Shown: positions 1 through 6,116 of the stretch, piece after piece
Numbering within the stretch: position 1 is the first letter of the stretch
How the letters are laid out: every line of letters begins with the position of its first letter
NCBI GenBank assembly: GCA_011052255.1
Contig: DRJJ01000139.1
Span: 1-8,493 of the forward strand
DNA length: 8,493 nt
Reading direction: 5' to 3'
Source: Gammaproteobacteria bacterium
GTDB lineage: Bacteria; Pseudomonadota; Gammaproteobacteria; DRJJ01
Position numbers and translations under genes: made by a program
The notes under the pieces: generated by a model
What the model saw: the letters and a program-made list of their open reading frames with translations, nothing else
Databases searched by the model: none
Told to the model about the DNA's origin: nothing

Positions 1-315
1 CACGTTGTTATTGGTGACTGGGTCGAAGATGGGCAAAAACTGTTATTCTGCCGTCGCGACGGGGCCAGCGCCCGCACCGACCTGCGTGAGCAGCTGATCA
101 AACTGAAACAACGCATCGGTGAACAAGACATCCGCGGCGGCCTGTACTACTCCTGCCTCGGTCGTGGTCGATATCTGTTTGGTGAAGAATCGCAGGAACT
201 CAAACTAATACATGAAGTTCTGGGTGAATTCCCGCTATGCGGGTTTTTTGCCAATGGCGAAATCGCCAATAACCAGTTGTATGGATACACCGGTGTGCTG
301 ACGCTGTTTCTGTAA
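1..315 (+). CDS. FIST-domain signal protein, C-terminal fragment
   Basis: The frame is open from the first base to a TAA at 313-315, giving 104 residues of a protein whose 5' part lies outside the window. The visible part matches the C-terminal domain of FIST proteins (F-box and intracellular signal transduction). It has a GLYYSCLGRG stretch at residues 48-57 followed by LFG, then PLCGFFANGEI near residues 79-89, and a YGYTGVLTLF ending. FIST domains are known as presumed small-ligand sensors, often placed beside or fused to signalling modules; which ligand applies here cannot be told. The gene ends 40 bases before the convergent stop of the cyclic-nucleotide/rhodanese gene. I see no convincing terminator hairpin in that gap. 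Family assignment is from memory of the motif pattern and is fairly secure; the domains upstream of the fragment are unknown. Confidence 0.85.
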   Translation, partial: HVVIGDWVEDGQKLLFCRRDGASARTDLREQLIKLKQRIGEQDIRGGLYYSCLGRGRYLFGEESQELKLIHEVLGEFPLCGFFANGEIANNQLYGYTGVLTLFL

Positions 316-355
316 TGGTCAACCACAGCCAGTCCCAACGCTGACCTGTGCCAGT

Positions 356-1429
356 TCAGGCTACTTCAGAACCCAGCTGTGCACGCAGCACGGCCGGTAA
401 GGCCTGCTGACCACCTTTCAGAACACTCACTTCGTACCCGGCCTGACCCAGCAGAAATGCCGCAGCGGAACTACGCCGGCCAGTCATGCAATAGCAGATG
501 TAGTGGCTCTTTTTGTCCAGCTCGCTCATACCCTCGCGGGTATCAACCAGTGGCAAGCTGGCAGCACCCTGTAAGTGATAGTGCTCAAACTCACGCGTTG
601 ACCTGACATCAAGCCATATCGCACCCTTGTTGACCCGCCCGCGCGCACTGTCAACATCCAGCCATTGCAGCAAGGGTTCCTGTAATAATTCTTTAAAGTC
701 CTGCTTGGATAAACGCAACACACTGCCATTTTCACGCATTCTCACGGTGGCGTTACGGGGGCTGCCACTAATAAGCGATTCTTCACCAAAACTGCTGCCC
801 GGTTGTAAAATGGCCAACTCGCAGTCGCGGCTTACGCTGGCTGTGCCGGTTTCAAGAAAATAAAAGTAATCGCCCTGCTCACCCATGGTAATTAATTTTT
901 CACCCGCATGTACGGTCAGACGCTGCATGCTTTTGAGTAACTGCTGGATATTGGCGGCCGGAATTTTTCTCAATACGGACGATTCAGCAATGCGTGTCAT
1001 GAGCTGTGCCCGGTCAGCATCCGTTTGTTCGATCGGGTCGTTGGCCAGCTTGCCAACATGGCCTGATAACTGGTCCCAGGTCAGCATGTAGTCGAGCACT
1101 GTATTATCAACAGTCAGGATAACCGCTTCCTGCACGGCTACAGCGTTGTAGTGGTGGGGCTGATGACCATCCAGTGTGTGTCTGGCCAATGCGGTATGAG
1201 CGGTGATATCAATACCTGACGGGTCGGTATCGCTGTACAGGCGCACACGGCCCTCAACCAGATAGGCAGACTGGTTATCCGATACACCCTGCCTGAACAC
1301 CGTGCTACCGTTGGCATAGTGCGCCAGGCTGGACAAACCACAGAGCTCGTCCAGCATTTCATCCGGCAGGCTATCGAGTGGTACAAAGGTTTTTAGTAGT
1401 GCTATATCAGGTCCTACGGGGTTAGCCAT
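356..1429 (-). CDS. Tandem cyclic-nucleotide-binding-type domains fused to a rhodanese domain
   Basis: The product has 357 residues and no signal peptide, so it is probably cytoplasmic. Residues about 15-115 form a cNMP-binding-type beta barrel (FRQG turn at 45-48) but lack a recognisable phosphate-binding cassette. Residues about 152-250 form a second cNMP domain with an intact cassette: F214-G-E-E-S-L, then P224-R-N-A-T. E216 and R225 correspond to the ribose- and phosphate-contacting residues of PKA/CRP-type domains. Residues about 255-350 are a rhodanese domain with the loop C314-M-T-G-R-R-S, which keeps the persulfide-forming cysteine. No DNA-binding helix-turn-helix is seen, so it is not a CRP-type regulator. 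A plausible role is a sulfurtransferase or sulfur-relay protein gated by a cyclic nucleotide, but that is inference. The ATG at 1429 is supported by a purine-rich Shine-Dalgarno at 1435-1444 (AAGGGAGGGA). It is convergent with the FIST gene and divergent from the gene at 1784. Confidence 0.9.
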   Translation of the reverse strand: MANPVGPDIALLKTFVPLDSLPDEMLDELCGLSSLAHYANGSTVFRQGVSDNQSAYLVEGRVRLYSDTDPSGIDITAHTALARHTLDGHQPHHYNAVAVQEAVILTVDNTVLDYMLTWDQLSGHVGKLANDPIEQTDADRAQLMTRIAESSVLRKIPAANIQQLLKSMQRLTVHAGEKLITMGEQGDYFYFLETGTASVSRDCELAILQPGSSFGEESLISGSPRNATVRMRENGSVLRLSKQDFKELLQEPLLQWLDVDSARGRVNKGAIWLDVRSTREFEHYHLQGAASLPLVDTREGMSELDKKSHYICYCMTGRRSSAAAFLLGQAGYEVSVLKGGQQALPAVLRAQLGSEVA

Positions 1430-1783
1430 TGGAATCCCTCCCTTCCTAATTATTTACTTATTCAATAACATAGTGAGCCCGCAACCCAACCATGTCTCTA
1501 TCATAACGGCAACTTGCCGGATTTATTTACCCTTACGCCACATTTTACTGAATGCTTATATTCGCTCAGGCAGGGCCGAAATCTTGCCAAGCCTCTATCC
1601 AGGTTCTATATATGTAATTAACAGGGTCATATTCTGCTGACGTTCCTTTAAACGGTTCTGAATTATTATTCTCGCGGTCTTTGACCTGCATCATTTTACA
1701 AGAACTACGCCCGTATGAAACTGGGTATAGAGTAAATATAGACGAATACGGTGAATTTGTACTGACAAATTCAGGAGGAGAGT
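1430..1783. other. Divergent intergenic spacer
   Basis: This is 354 bases between two divergently oriented genes, so it should hold promoters for both. The minus-strand gene has its Shine-Dalgarno at 1435-1444 and the plus-strand gene has AGGAGGAG at 1773-1780. A perfect short palindrome lies at 1507-1519. I looked for sigma-70 hexamer pairs with 16-18 base spacing on both strands and found none good enough to report. Stretches open on both strands between about 1566 and 1780 read as uninterrupted codons, but they have no start signal and no recognisable product. Confidence 0.6.
1507..1519. repeat. Short perfect palindrome in a divergent promoter region
   Basis: CGGCAA and TTGCCG flank a single central C, giving two 6-base arms. 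The one-base centre makes an RNA hairpin unlikely, so if functional it would more likely be a dimeric regulator site. It is 78 bases upstream of the cNMP/rhodanese start and 265 bases upstream of the plus-strand gene. No second copy was noticed in the window, and chance occurrence is possible. Confidence 0.3.
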
Positions 1784-2077
1784 ATGACAACCAGGATGAT
1801 ACTGCCAGAAGTAGGCAACTGGTACAAAAACCGCCATGGTGACAACTTCGAAGTGGTCGCCATTGATGATCGAGCAAGCACAATCGAAATACAATATTTT
1901 GACGGCACGCTGGAAGAATACGATCAGGACACCTGGATCGAACTACACCCGCATCCCATCGAGGCACCTGAGGATTTTTCTGGCTCAATGGACATTGAGC
2001 GTGAAGACTATGGCATGGATCTCGATGAACATGCATCCAAAGACTGGAACAGCCAGCTGGATGAATTTGATTCCTGA
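1784..2077 (+). CDS. Small acidic cytoplasmic protein, DUF6763-like
   Basis: The product has 97 residues. The N-terminal half (about 7-55) is the recognisable part: PEVGNWYK, then FEVVAIDD at 22-29, TIEIQYFDGTLEEYD at 33-47 and DTWIEL at 49-54. This alternating pattern suggests a small beta-rich fold and matches, from memory, a family of short gammaproteobacterial proteins called DUF6763, whose function is unknown. The C-terminal third is strongly acidic (many D and E) with no obvious fold. There is no signal peptide or membrane segment. The ATG is preceded by a strong Shine-Dalgarno, AGGAGGAG at 1773-1780, three bases away. It stands alone, with 217 bases to the next gene on the same strand; whether the two are cotranscribed cannot be told. 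Confidence 0.85.
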   Translation: MTTRMILPEVGNWYKNRHGDNFEVVAIDDRASTIEIQYFDGTLEEYDQDTWIELHPHPIEAPEDFSGSMDIEREDYGMDLDEHASKDWNSQLDEFDS

Positions 2078-2157
2078 AACCGCTACCCAGACCATTGAAT
2101 TGCGTGAATATATTATATTAGAAACCAGGACATAGATATAAACAAGGCAAAACCTGA

Positions 2158-2298
2158 CCTGCCGACTATACTATTAATCAGGCTCAAAACCTTATTCGAG
2201 TCTTGCTTGATCAGGGCTATGGGCTGCCAGACAGCCGGATCGCCCATCACCTCAGATCATCTGGATATCCCACCAGTCTGAACAGGAGGCTGTCATGA
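2158..2298 (+). other. 46-codon reading frame without ATG, overlapping the next start (possible small gene or remnant)
   Basis: After a TGA at 2155-2157 this frame stays open until a TGA at 2296-2298 that overlaps the ATG of the next gene as ATGA. The translation looks protein-like: AQNLIRVLLDQGYGLPD, then SRIAHHLRSSGYPTS. It resembles a helical helix-turn-helix-type segment of the 'IA..L...G.PT' pattern seen in many DNA-binding proteins. There is no ATG. The possible starts are ATT at 2173 or TTG at 2203, neither with a Shine-Dalgarno. It could be the tail of a decayed gene, a leader peptide coupled to the downstream gene, or chance. I do not recognise a family. Confidence 0.3.
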
Positions 2299-2801
2299 AA
2301 AGAAGACTTTATTTTCTGTTACCCAATGTTAGCAGCACTCACCAGGTCGTTAATGAATTACTACTGGCGCGCATCGACTCACGGCGTATACACGTAATCG
2401 CCAAAGATGAAACCTCGATTGAAGGGCTGCCTGAAGCAAACCTGCTCCAGAAAAGCGATGTGATACATGGCCTGGAAATGGGTCTGGTGGTCGGTGGTCT
2501 GACCGGTGCGCTGGGAGGAATTATTGCCTCGCAAGTCAGCACCGTACTGGCTGGCGGCGCCCTGGTTCTGATCAGTAGTCTTGCCGGTGCTTTTATCGGG
2601 GCCTGGGTAGCCGGCATGATCGGCACGAGTGTGCGCAACAGCCAGATTAAAAGCTACCAGCCGGCGATCGACAATGGTGAAATTCTGCTCATGGTGGACA
2701 CACCCAGAAACCGGGTAACTGACATCATCGGTATGGTCAAACGCCGCCACCCTGAAGCCCATGGCCAGCGAGTCGAACCCACCATACCGGCTTTCCCTTA
2801 A
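2295..2801 (+). CDS. Two-pass inner-membrane protein, DUF1269-like
   Basis: The product has 168 residues. The N-terminal 55 residues form a soluble alpha/beta segment starting KRRLYFLLPN, with LLLARID at 22-28 and LLQKSD at 50-55. Two glycine- and alanine-rich hydrophobic segments follow at about 60-80 and 83-110; their small-residue spacing (GLVVGGLTGALGG, then GAFIGAWVAGMIG) looks like a glycine-zipper hairpin. A soluble tail follows, with EILLMVDTP at 129-137, HPEAH at 152-156 and a proline-rich end, TIPAFP. The arrangement matches the DUF1269 group of bacterial membrane proteins, related to general-stress-type glycine-zipper proteins; their biochemical role is not established. The ATG is supported by AGGAGG at 2284-2289, five bases upstream. 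It is convergent with the protease operon, 53 bases from that operon's last stop. Confidence 0.85.
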   Translation: MKRRLYFLLPNVSSTHQVVNELLLARIDSRRIHVIAKDETSIEGLPEANLLQKSDVIHGLEMGLVVGGLTGALGGIIASQVSTVLAGGALVLISSLAGAFIGAWVAGMIGTSVRNSQIKSYQPAIDNGEILLMVDTPRNRVTDIIGMVKRRHPEAHGQRVEPTIPAFP

Positions 2802-2854
2802 ATATAGCAATTTTCCATAACCGCTACCGGGCGCCAGATAACGCTCGATTGTGG

Positions 2855-3196
2855 TTAATTCTTGCGGTAAATATTGTTTGGTTGAATATGTCTGATCATA
2901 GGTGTCTCGCTAGCCAGTTCCTGTAAACGTTGCAGGCCGGGATCCTTTGTCAGCATGACTTGATAGAGTTGCTTATTAATTTGCTTTATCCCGCTAACCC
3001 CATATTTCGCGAGCAGGGTTTTTATTTCTTGCTCTGTATACTGTTCGTTGATGGAAACAAGATACACGGATGGCACATGATTCACATTGGCGGGTATTTC
3101 AGCCCGGGGTTCGCTTGCGCTCGTGTCATAACATGCCGACAAAATAATCGTCACAGACAATGCTGAACACAGTTTTAAATATCCTGTCTTTTTCAC
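2855..3196 (-). CDS. Lipoprotein resembling a stand-alone subtilase propeptide (I9-like)
   Basis: The product has 113 residues. Residues 1-21 are a lipoprotein signal (MKK start, hydrophobic core, lipobox L19-S-A-C22). Position +2 is Tyr rather than Asp, so outer-membrane sorting is likely. Residues about 43-112 have a beta-alpha-beta-beta-alpha-beta layout like subtilase propeptides and I9 inhibitors, ending IRHIQPNNIYR. The neighbouring protease's own propeptide ends IKHVQPNYIYH: seven of eleven positions identical, three more conservative. The gene starts with GTG at 3194-3196; the protease's TGA is inside the same four bases (GTGA). There is no good Shine-Dalgarno, so translation is probably coupled. 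I infer a lipid-anchored chaperone or inhibitor of the protease; there is no catalytic domain. It is the last gene of its operon, and no terminator hairpin is evident downstream. Confidence 0.85.
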   Translation of the reverse strand: MKKTGYLKLCSALSVTIILSACYDTSASEPRAEIPANVNHVPSVYLVSINEQYTEQEIKTLLAKYGVSGIKQINKQLYQVMLTKDPGLQRLQELASETPMIRHIQPNNIYRKN

Positions 3197-5130
3197 GGCA
3201 CTTCGACTGCACTAATGCCCGTAGGTGGATTTATATGCAACAAACTACCAGCCGCATTCACCACCTTGCCTGACACCGTCAGAGATGCCATATTTGCAGC
3301 AGCTTCCCCGCCTGCCATGATAGCAGCAGCAGTATCAACAGCACTATAGGATGGATTCATGGCCCGCACCAGTGCTGCCACGCCACTGACATGCGGGGTT
3401 GCCATTGATGTCCCATTCAGCAAACGAATAACATTTCCGCCAGGCCGCAAGGTCATAATTTCAAGATAGGCAAGCGCTACACCCTCATTTCCGGCGTCGT
3501 TATTGTCGGTTTGCAATCTGACACCTATGCTGCATGTTGCGCTCCGGCAGCTATCAATTGCAACCTCATACGTTTGGGCATTTCTCTTGAATGTAGATCC
3601 CGTCTCCATGATCACCTGGGTATCATTCACACCATCAAACGGATTTCCGCCACTTGCATCAGTGTTCAAGGTGAAGAAATCGGAACCCTTTTCCGTATCT
3701 ATAACTACTTTCGTCAGCAATGTTGCAGCTGCAGCCGTACTCAGATCAAAACTGCGTATTGCCTGGTCGTCCAGATTGTTTGCATAGGTCGGAATCGGTA
3801 AAGAATTGGTACACCAGTCAAAAGGATTTGCCAATATATCTGTGCCGGTAAGTATGCAATTTGTTGTTTGTCTCCAGCCTCCCCCCAGGGTCCAGGTAGA
3901 AAAATTATCTCTGACAAACATGCCACCCCAGGCGCTCAGGATATTAGTACCCGGTGCGGCAATGTCGACACTGATTGCACCATAATTTGAGAAAAAGGCA
4001 CGGTTAAAGGCTTGATCCGCCGCAGCAATACAAAGCAAATTATCCTGTGTATACGCACAAGGATATTCCTTATCAGTGCTGCCCGCTGCGTCCATATTCG
4101 TACTACTGTTGCCAGCCGCTGCGATAACCAGCACATCCTTGTTACGGGCATAATCAACCGCATCGCTGAGAACCTGGTCAAATGCACCACTAAAACCAAG
4201 GCTCAAATTGATCACACTGGCACCTTTATCAGCAGCGAAACGAATGGCGTCACTGATGGTCAGGGTGGTACCTGCGCCAAGCGAATCCAGCGCTCGCAAT
4301 GACATCAGCTGCACCTGCCAGCATACACCTGCTGTACCCAGTGCATTATTACCCACCGCACCAATAATAGCCGCCACATGTGTACCATGATGTTCGCTAC
4401 CGCCCATCGGGGCCGGATCGTCGTCTGGTGCAATATTATTGAAATGACTGGTAACGTATTCGATCACACTGGCACCTACGAAATCCCGGCCATGATTAGG
4501 AAAACCGGCAGCACTGCCATCCCACATATTGGCAGCCAGATCCTGATGGGTATATTCAATACCTGTATCGATCACCGCTACAATCACTGCACTGCAATCG
4601 CTAAGAGTGTCCCATGCCTCTATGGCATCAATATCGCGACCGGATACTCCCGGGTTACTGCTGTCATAAATCGGGTTATTTATTGTTTGCCCATTGTTCT
4701 GCAAACCCCACTGCTGACTAAACTGGCTGTCGTCCGGAATCATGGTGCTATGGTAAATGTAATTAGGTTGTACATGCTTGATTGAAGGATCCTTGCTGTA
4801 TTGCTGTATTGCCTGCTCAACCGAAACACTGGAGGGTAACTGTACAGATGCAAAACTGGACAACTTGCCGGCCTTCTGCATACGGGCACCGGACAATGCA
4901 GTCACTCTTTGCTGGCGTTGTGATGACGCCAGTTCAGTATGGAAATGCACCAACACCTGGTTAGCCATATATGTGGGCCGCGCATCAACAGTAGTTGGTG
5001 CGGCGGGGTGGAGCGGAGCCTGTGGATTAGCCTGTACAGCGCCAGTCAGAACATAGACGGACAATACCATACCAGCAAACACAGCCTGTACTCTTTTCGC
5101 GGAAAGCTGTTTGCTCCGTATTCGTTTCAT
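3193..5130 (-). CDS. Secreted subtilisin-family (S8) serine protease with an inserted domain
   Basis: The product has 645 residues. Residues 1-34 are a Sec signal peptide (cleavage after AVQA). Residues about 52-127 are a propeptide-type domain ending HVQPNYIYH. The catalytic domain runs from about 135 to 630. It has D188 in VIDTG, H248 in HGTHVA, the oxyanion-hole N341 in AAAGN and S575 in NGTSMATPH, so all key residues are present and it should be active. Between APGTNILSAWGG (about 392-403) and NGTSMA there is an extra stretch of about 165 residues, much longer than in classic subtilisins. It looks beta-rich (STWTLGGGW, SFDLSTAAAATL, GSDFFTLNTDASGG) and is probably a jelly-roll or adhesion-type module. 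Eight cysteines (179, 270, 358, 367, 425, 440, 528, 533) suggest disulfides and export. No C-terminal anchor is seen. The ATG overlaps the upstream gene's TGA (ATGA) and lacks a Shine-Dalgarno, suggesting translational coupling. Confidence 0.95.
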   Translation of the reverse strand: MKRIRSKQLSAKRVQAVFAGMVLSVYVLTGAVQANPQAPLHPAAPTTVDARPTYMANQVLVHFHTELASSQRQQRVTALSGARMQKAGKLSSFASVQLPSSVSVEQAIQQYSKDPSIKHVQPNYIYHSTMIPDDSQFSQQWGLQNNGQTINNPIYDSSNPGVSGRDIDAIEAWDTLSDCSAVIVAVIDTGIEYTHQDLAANMWDGSAAGFPNHGRDFVGASVIEYVTSHFNNIAPDDDPAPMGGSEHHGTHVAAIIGAVGNNALGTAGVCWQVQLMSLRALDSLGAGTTLTISDAIRFAADKGASVINLSLGFSGAFDQVLSDAVDYARNKDVLVIAAAGNSSTNMDAAGSTDKEYPCAYTQDNLLCIAAADQAFNRAFFSNYGAISVDIAAPGTNILSAWGGMFVRDNFSTWTLGGGWRQTTNCILTGTDILANPFDWCTNSLPIPTYANNLDDQAIRSFDLSTAAAATLLTKVVIDTEKGSDFFTLNTDASGGNPFDGVNDTQVIMETGSTFKRNAQTYEVAIDSCRSATCSIGVRLQTDNNDAGNEGVALAYLEIMTLRPGGNVIRLLNGTSMATPHVSGVAALVRAMNPSYSAVDTAAAIMAGGEAAANMASLTVSGKVVNAAGSLLHINPPTGISAVEVP

Positions 5131-5531
5131 GGCACGTTCAAACTAAAGCTGGAAGGCTGGCTTTCCGTTCCACCACTTTGCCCAACCCTGTTCAGCGCAC
5201 TATAGGCAGTCACTTTGAAATAGTAGCGATTACCACTCTGAACAGAGAGAGTTGTTGATGTTGGTACTGTCGAGCCTGAAATATAGGGGACATCAGTCAT
5301 TGTGACCGCCGGGTCTGTCAATGCCAGCCCAGCTGTGGTTGCATAATAAACTCGGTAGCCACCGCCGTTGGTATTTACTGCGGTTTCCCGGTTTGCATTC
5401 CAGCTCACCAGTATATTTACCTGCTGCGTCGGCCGGGGAGGCGGCTCTGACGTGCCACCTCCCCCACCACAGGCTGTAACCAGCGACAGCAGCATCGCCA
5501 GTGCTGATATAAAAAGAGAGTTATTTGACAT
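5127..5531 (-). CDS. Lipoprotein with a fibronectin type III-like domain
   Basis: The product has 134 residues. Residues 1-20 are a lipoprotein signal with lipobox L17-V-T-A-C21, followed by a flexible glycine run (CGGGGG) and a proline-rich linker to about residue 36. The remainder (about 37-134) is a single beta-sandwich of fibronectin type III type: VNILVSWNANRE, then GGGYRVYYATTAG at 56-68, TTLSVQSGNRYYFKVTAYSALN at 93-114 (central part SGNRYYFKVTAYSA), and a closing SSFSLNVP. Such domains mediate protein or glycan binding and have no catalytic residues. With Gly at +2 it should go to the outer membrane. It is the first gene of the protease operon, and its TGA shares four bases with the protease ATG. 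Its own start has only a weak AAGG about 14 bases upstream. I infer a surface or periplasmic partner for the protease. Confidence 0.88.
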   Translation of the reverse strand: MSNNSLFISALAMLLSLVTACGGGGGTSEPPPRPTQQVNILVSWNANRETAVNTNGGGYRVYYATTAGLALTDPAVTMTDVPYISGSTVPTSTTLSVQSGNRYYFKVTAYSALNRVGQSGGTESQPSSFSLNVP

Positions 5532-5572
5532 AGTCTACGATTAACCTTACCGGACACTACTATCAAGCAGCA

Positions 5573-5594
5573 CCAACTAATAGCAGCTAGTTGG
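5573..5594. repeat. Inverted repeat in the leader of the protease operon
   Basis: CCAACTA (5573-5579) and TAGTTGG (5588-5594) are perfect 7-base arms around an 8-base loop, 42 to 63 bases upstream of the first ATG of the protease operon. It is not followed by a T run on either strand, so it is not a standard terminator. It could be an operator or a small hairpin in the 5' untranslated region. Confidence 0.45.
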
Positions 5595-5619
5595 ACCATT
5601 AATCGTATAAGTGCCACAC

Positions 5620-5632
5620 ATATTGTATTTAT
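5620..5632 (+). repeat. 13-base direct repeat, copy 1
   Basis: ATATTGTATTTAT occurs here and again, exactly, at 5763-5775, 143 bases away in the same spacer. A GTATAA lies about 15 bases upstream of this copy and about 17 bases upstream of the second. Low complexity makes chance possible, but paired regulator sites are an alternative. Confidence 0.4.
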
Positions 5633-5762
5633 ATAATAACCCCTGATATCGGTTACTTCCTCACGATATGTAGCTCAATCCGACAGAATGAGGACTGTGT
5701 CACAAACCCTCTGGTTAAAATAAATACCAATACTAACAATCGCTTGTATAACCCGATATATA

Positions 5763-5775
5763 ATATTGTATTTAT
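5763..5775 (+). repeat. 13-base direct repeat, copy 2
   Basis: Exact second copy of ATATTGTATTTAT. It overlaps the TATAAT at 5759-5764 by two bases. If the TATAAT is a -10 element, a protein bound to this copy would interfere with it; this is inference. Confidence 0.4.
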
Positions 5776-5877
5776 TGGGGATACAGGGCATACTGCCACT
5801 TAAGGGACAAAACAGGTTTACACCGCTCTAAACTATATAACAGCAGTGCCGATATATCAGTTAAGTGCAACGCAACG

Positions 5878-5882
5878 GGAGC
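5878..5882 (+). promoter_or_regulatory. Shine-Dalgarno that decides the start of the small gene
   Basis: GGGAG lies six bases before the ATG at 5889. It favours that ATG over the in-frame GTG at 5865, which has no comparable site. Confidence 0.5.
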
Positions 5883-5888
5883 AGCCTC

Positions 5889-6116
5889 ATGATCAAGATA
5901 TTTGATATGGTAAATGGCATTTTTGAAACACCGGGAAATCCGGATGTACCTGTATCACCTCCTACCGGGCACTGTGAATCCGGGCGCGACTATGAGCCTG
6001 AGGACATGCGTCCCAGACTACAGGAAGCGCCATGTGGTGAAGAAACTCATCCTCAACCCGATCTACCGCCGGTACTGATCGATGTCTCTATCGACAGCTT
6101 TATTCGCCGTCAGTAG
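5889..6116 (+). CDS. Hypothetical 75-residue proline-rich protein
   Basis: The product begins MIKIFDMVNGIFETPG and has 75 residues, with many Pro, Asp, Glu and two Cys. It has no signal peptide, no membrane segment and no family I recognise. The end is slightly more ordered (PPVLIDVSIDSFIRRQ). The ATG at 5889 is chosen because GGGAG precedes it at normal spacing; an in-frame GTG at 5865 would add eight residues. Its last 17 bases overlap the 3' end of the sugar-kinase gene on the other strand, so the two genes are tail to tail. A moderate chance remains that it is not a gene; the ribosome-binding site and the codon-like composition argue in favour. Confidence 0.5.
   Translation: MIKIFDMVNGIFETPGNPDVPVSPPTGHCESGRDYEPEDMRPRLQEAPCGEETHPQPDLPPVLIDVSIDSFIRRQ

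Larger units (their letters stand above)
5532..5888. other. AT-rich intergenic spacer upstream of the protease operon and a small gene
   Basis: This 357-base stretch separates the minus-strand protease operon from the plus-strand small gene and must contain the operon's promoter. It is clearly more AT-rich than the flanking genes. It holds a 7-base inverted repeat at 5573-5594 and two copies of ATATTGTATTTAT at 5620-5632 and 5763-5775. TATAAT occurs at 5759-5764 and TATATAA at 5834-5840 on the plus strand, but neither has a good -35 hexamer at proper spacing. I see no RNA gene or riboswitch consensus. Confidence 0.6.

Noticed and set aside
316..355. Possible terminator between the FIST and cNMP/rhodanese genes
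   Set aside because: Only 3-4 base pairings were found and no T run.
1618..1842. Plus-strand open frame without ATG near its beginning, running into the DUF6763-like gene in another frame (contains NIDEYGEFVLTNSGGEYD)
   Set aside because: It looks somewhat protein-like, but it has no start codon with a ribosome site and no family match, and it is overlapped by the stronger gene start at 1784.
1566..2036. Long open frame on the minus strand (156 codons) opposite the DUF6763-like gene
   Set aside because: It is antisense to a well-supported gene with a strong Shine-Dalgarno. Its translation is rich in Cys, Ser and His in the way of shadow frames, and no family is recognisable.
2802..2854. Possible bidirectional terminator between convergent genes (TAACC...GGTTA, GGGCGCC)
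   Set aside because: The arms are short and far apart, with no stable GC stem followed by a T run on either strand.
3503..3801. Plus-strand frames opposite the protease gene
   Set aside because: They are shadows of the protease coding sequence, without ribosome sites or recognisable products.
5740..5775. Sigma-70 promoter for the small plus-strand gene (TTGTAT with TATAAT)
   Set aside because: TTGTAT at 5744 is too close to TATAAT at 5759, and nothing -35-like lies 17 bases before TATAAT.
5776..5870. Riboswitch upstream of the small gene (ACAGGGCA resembles part of the c-di-GMP GEMM core)
   Set aside because: The rest of the GEMM consensus and its stems are missing.
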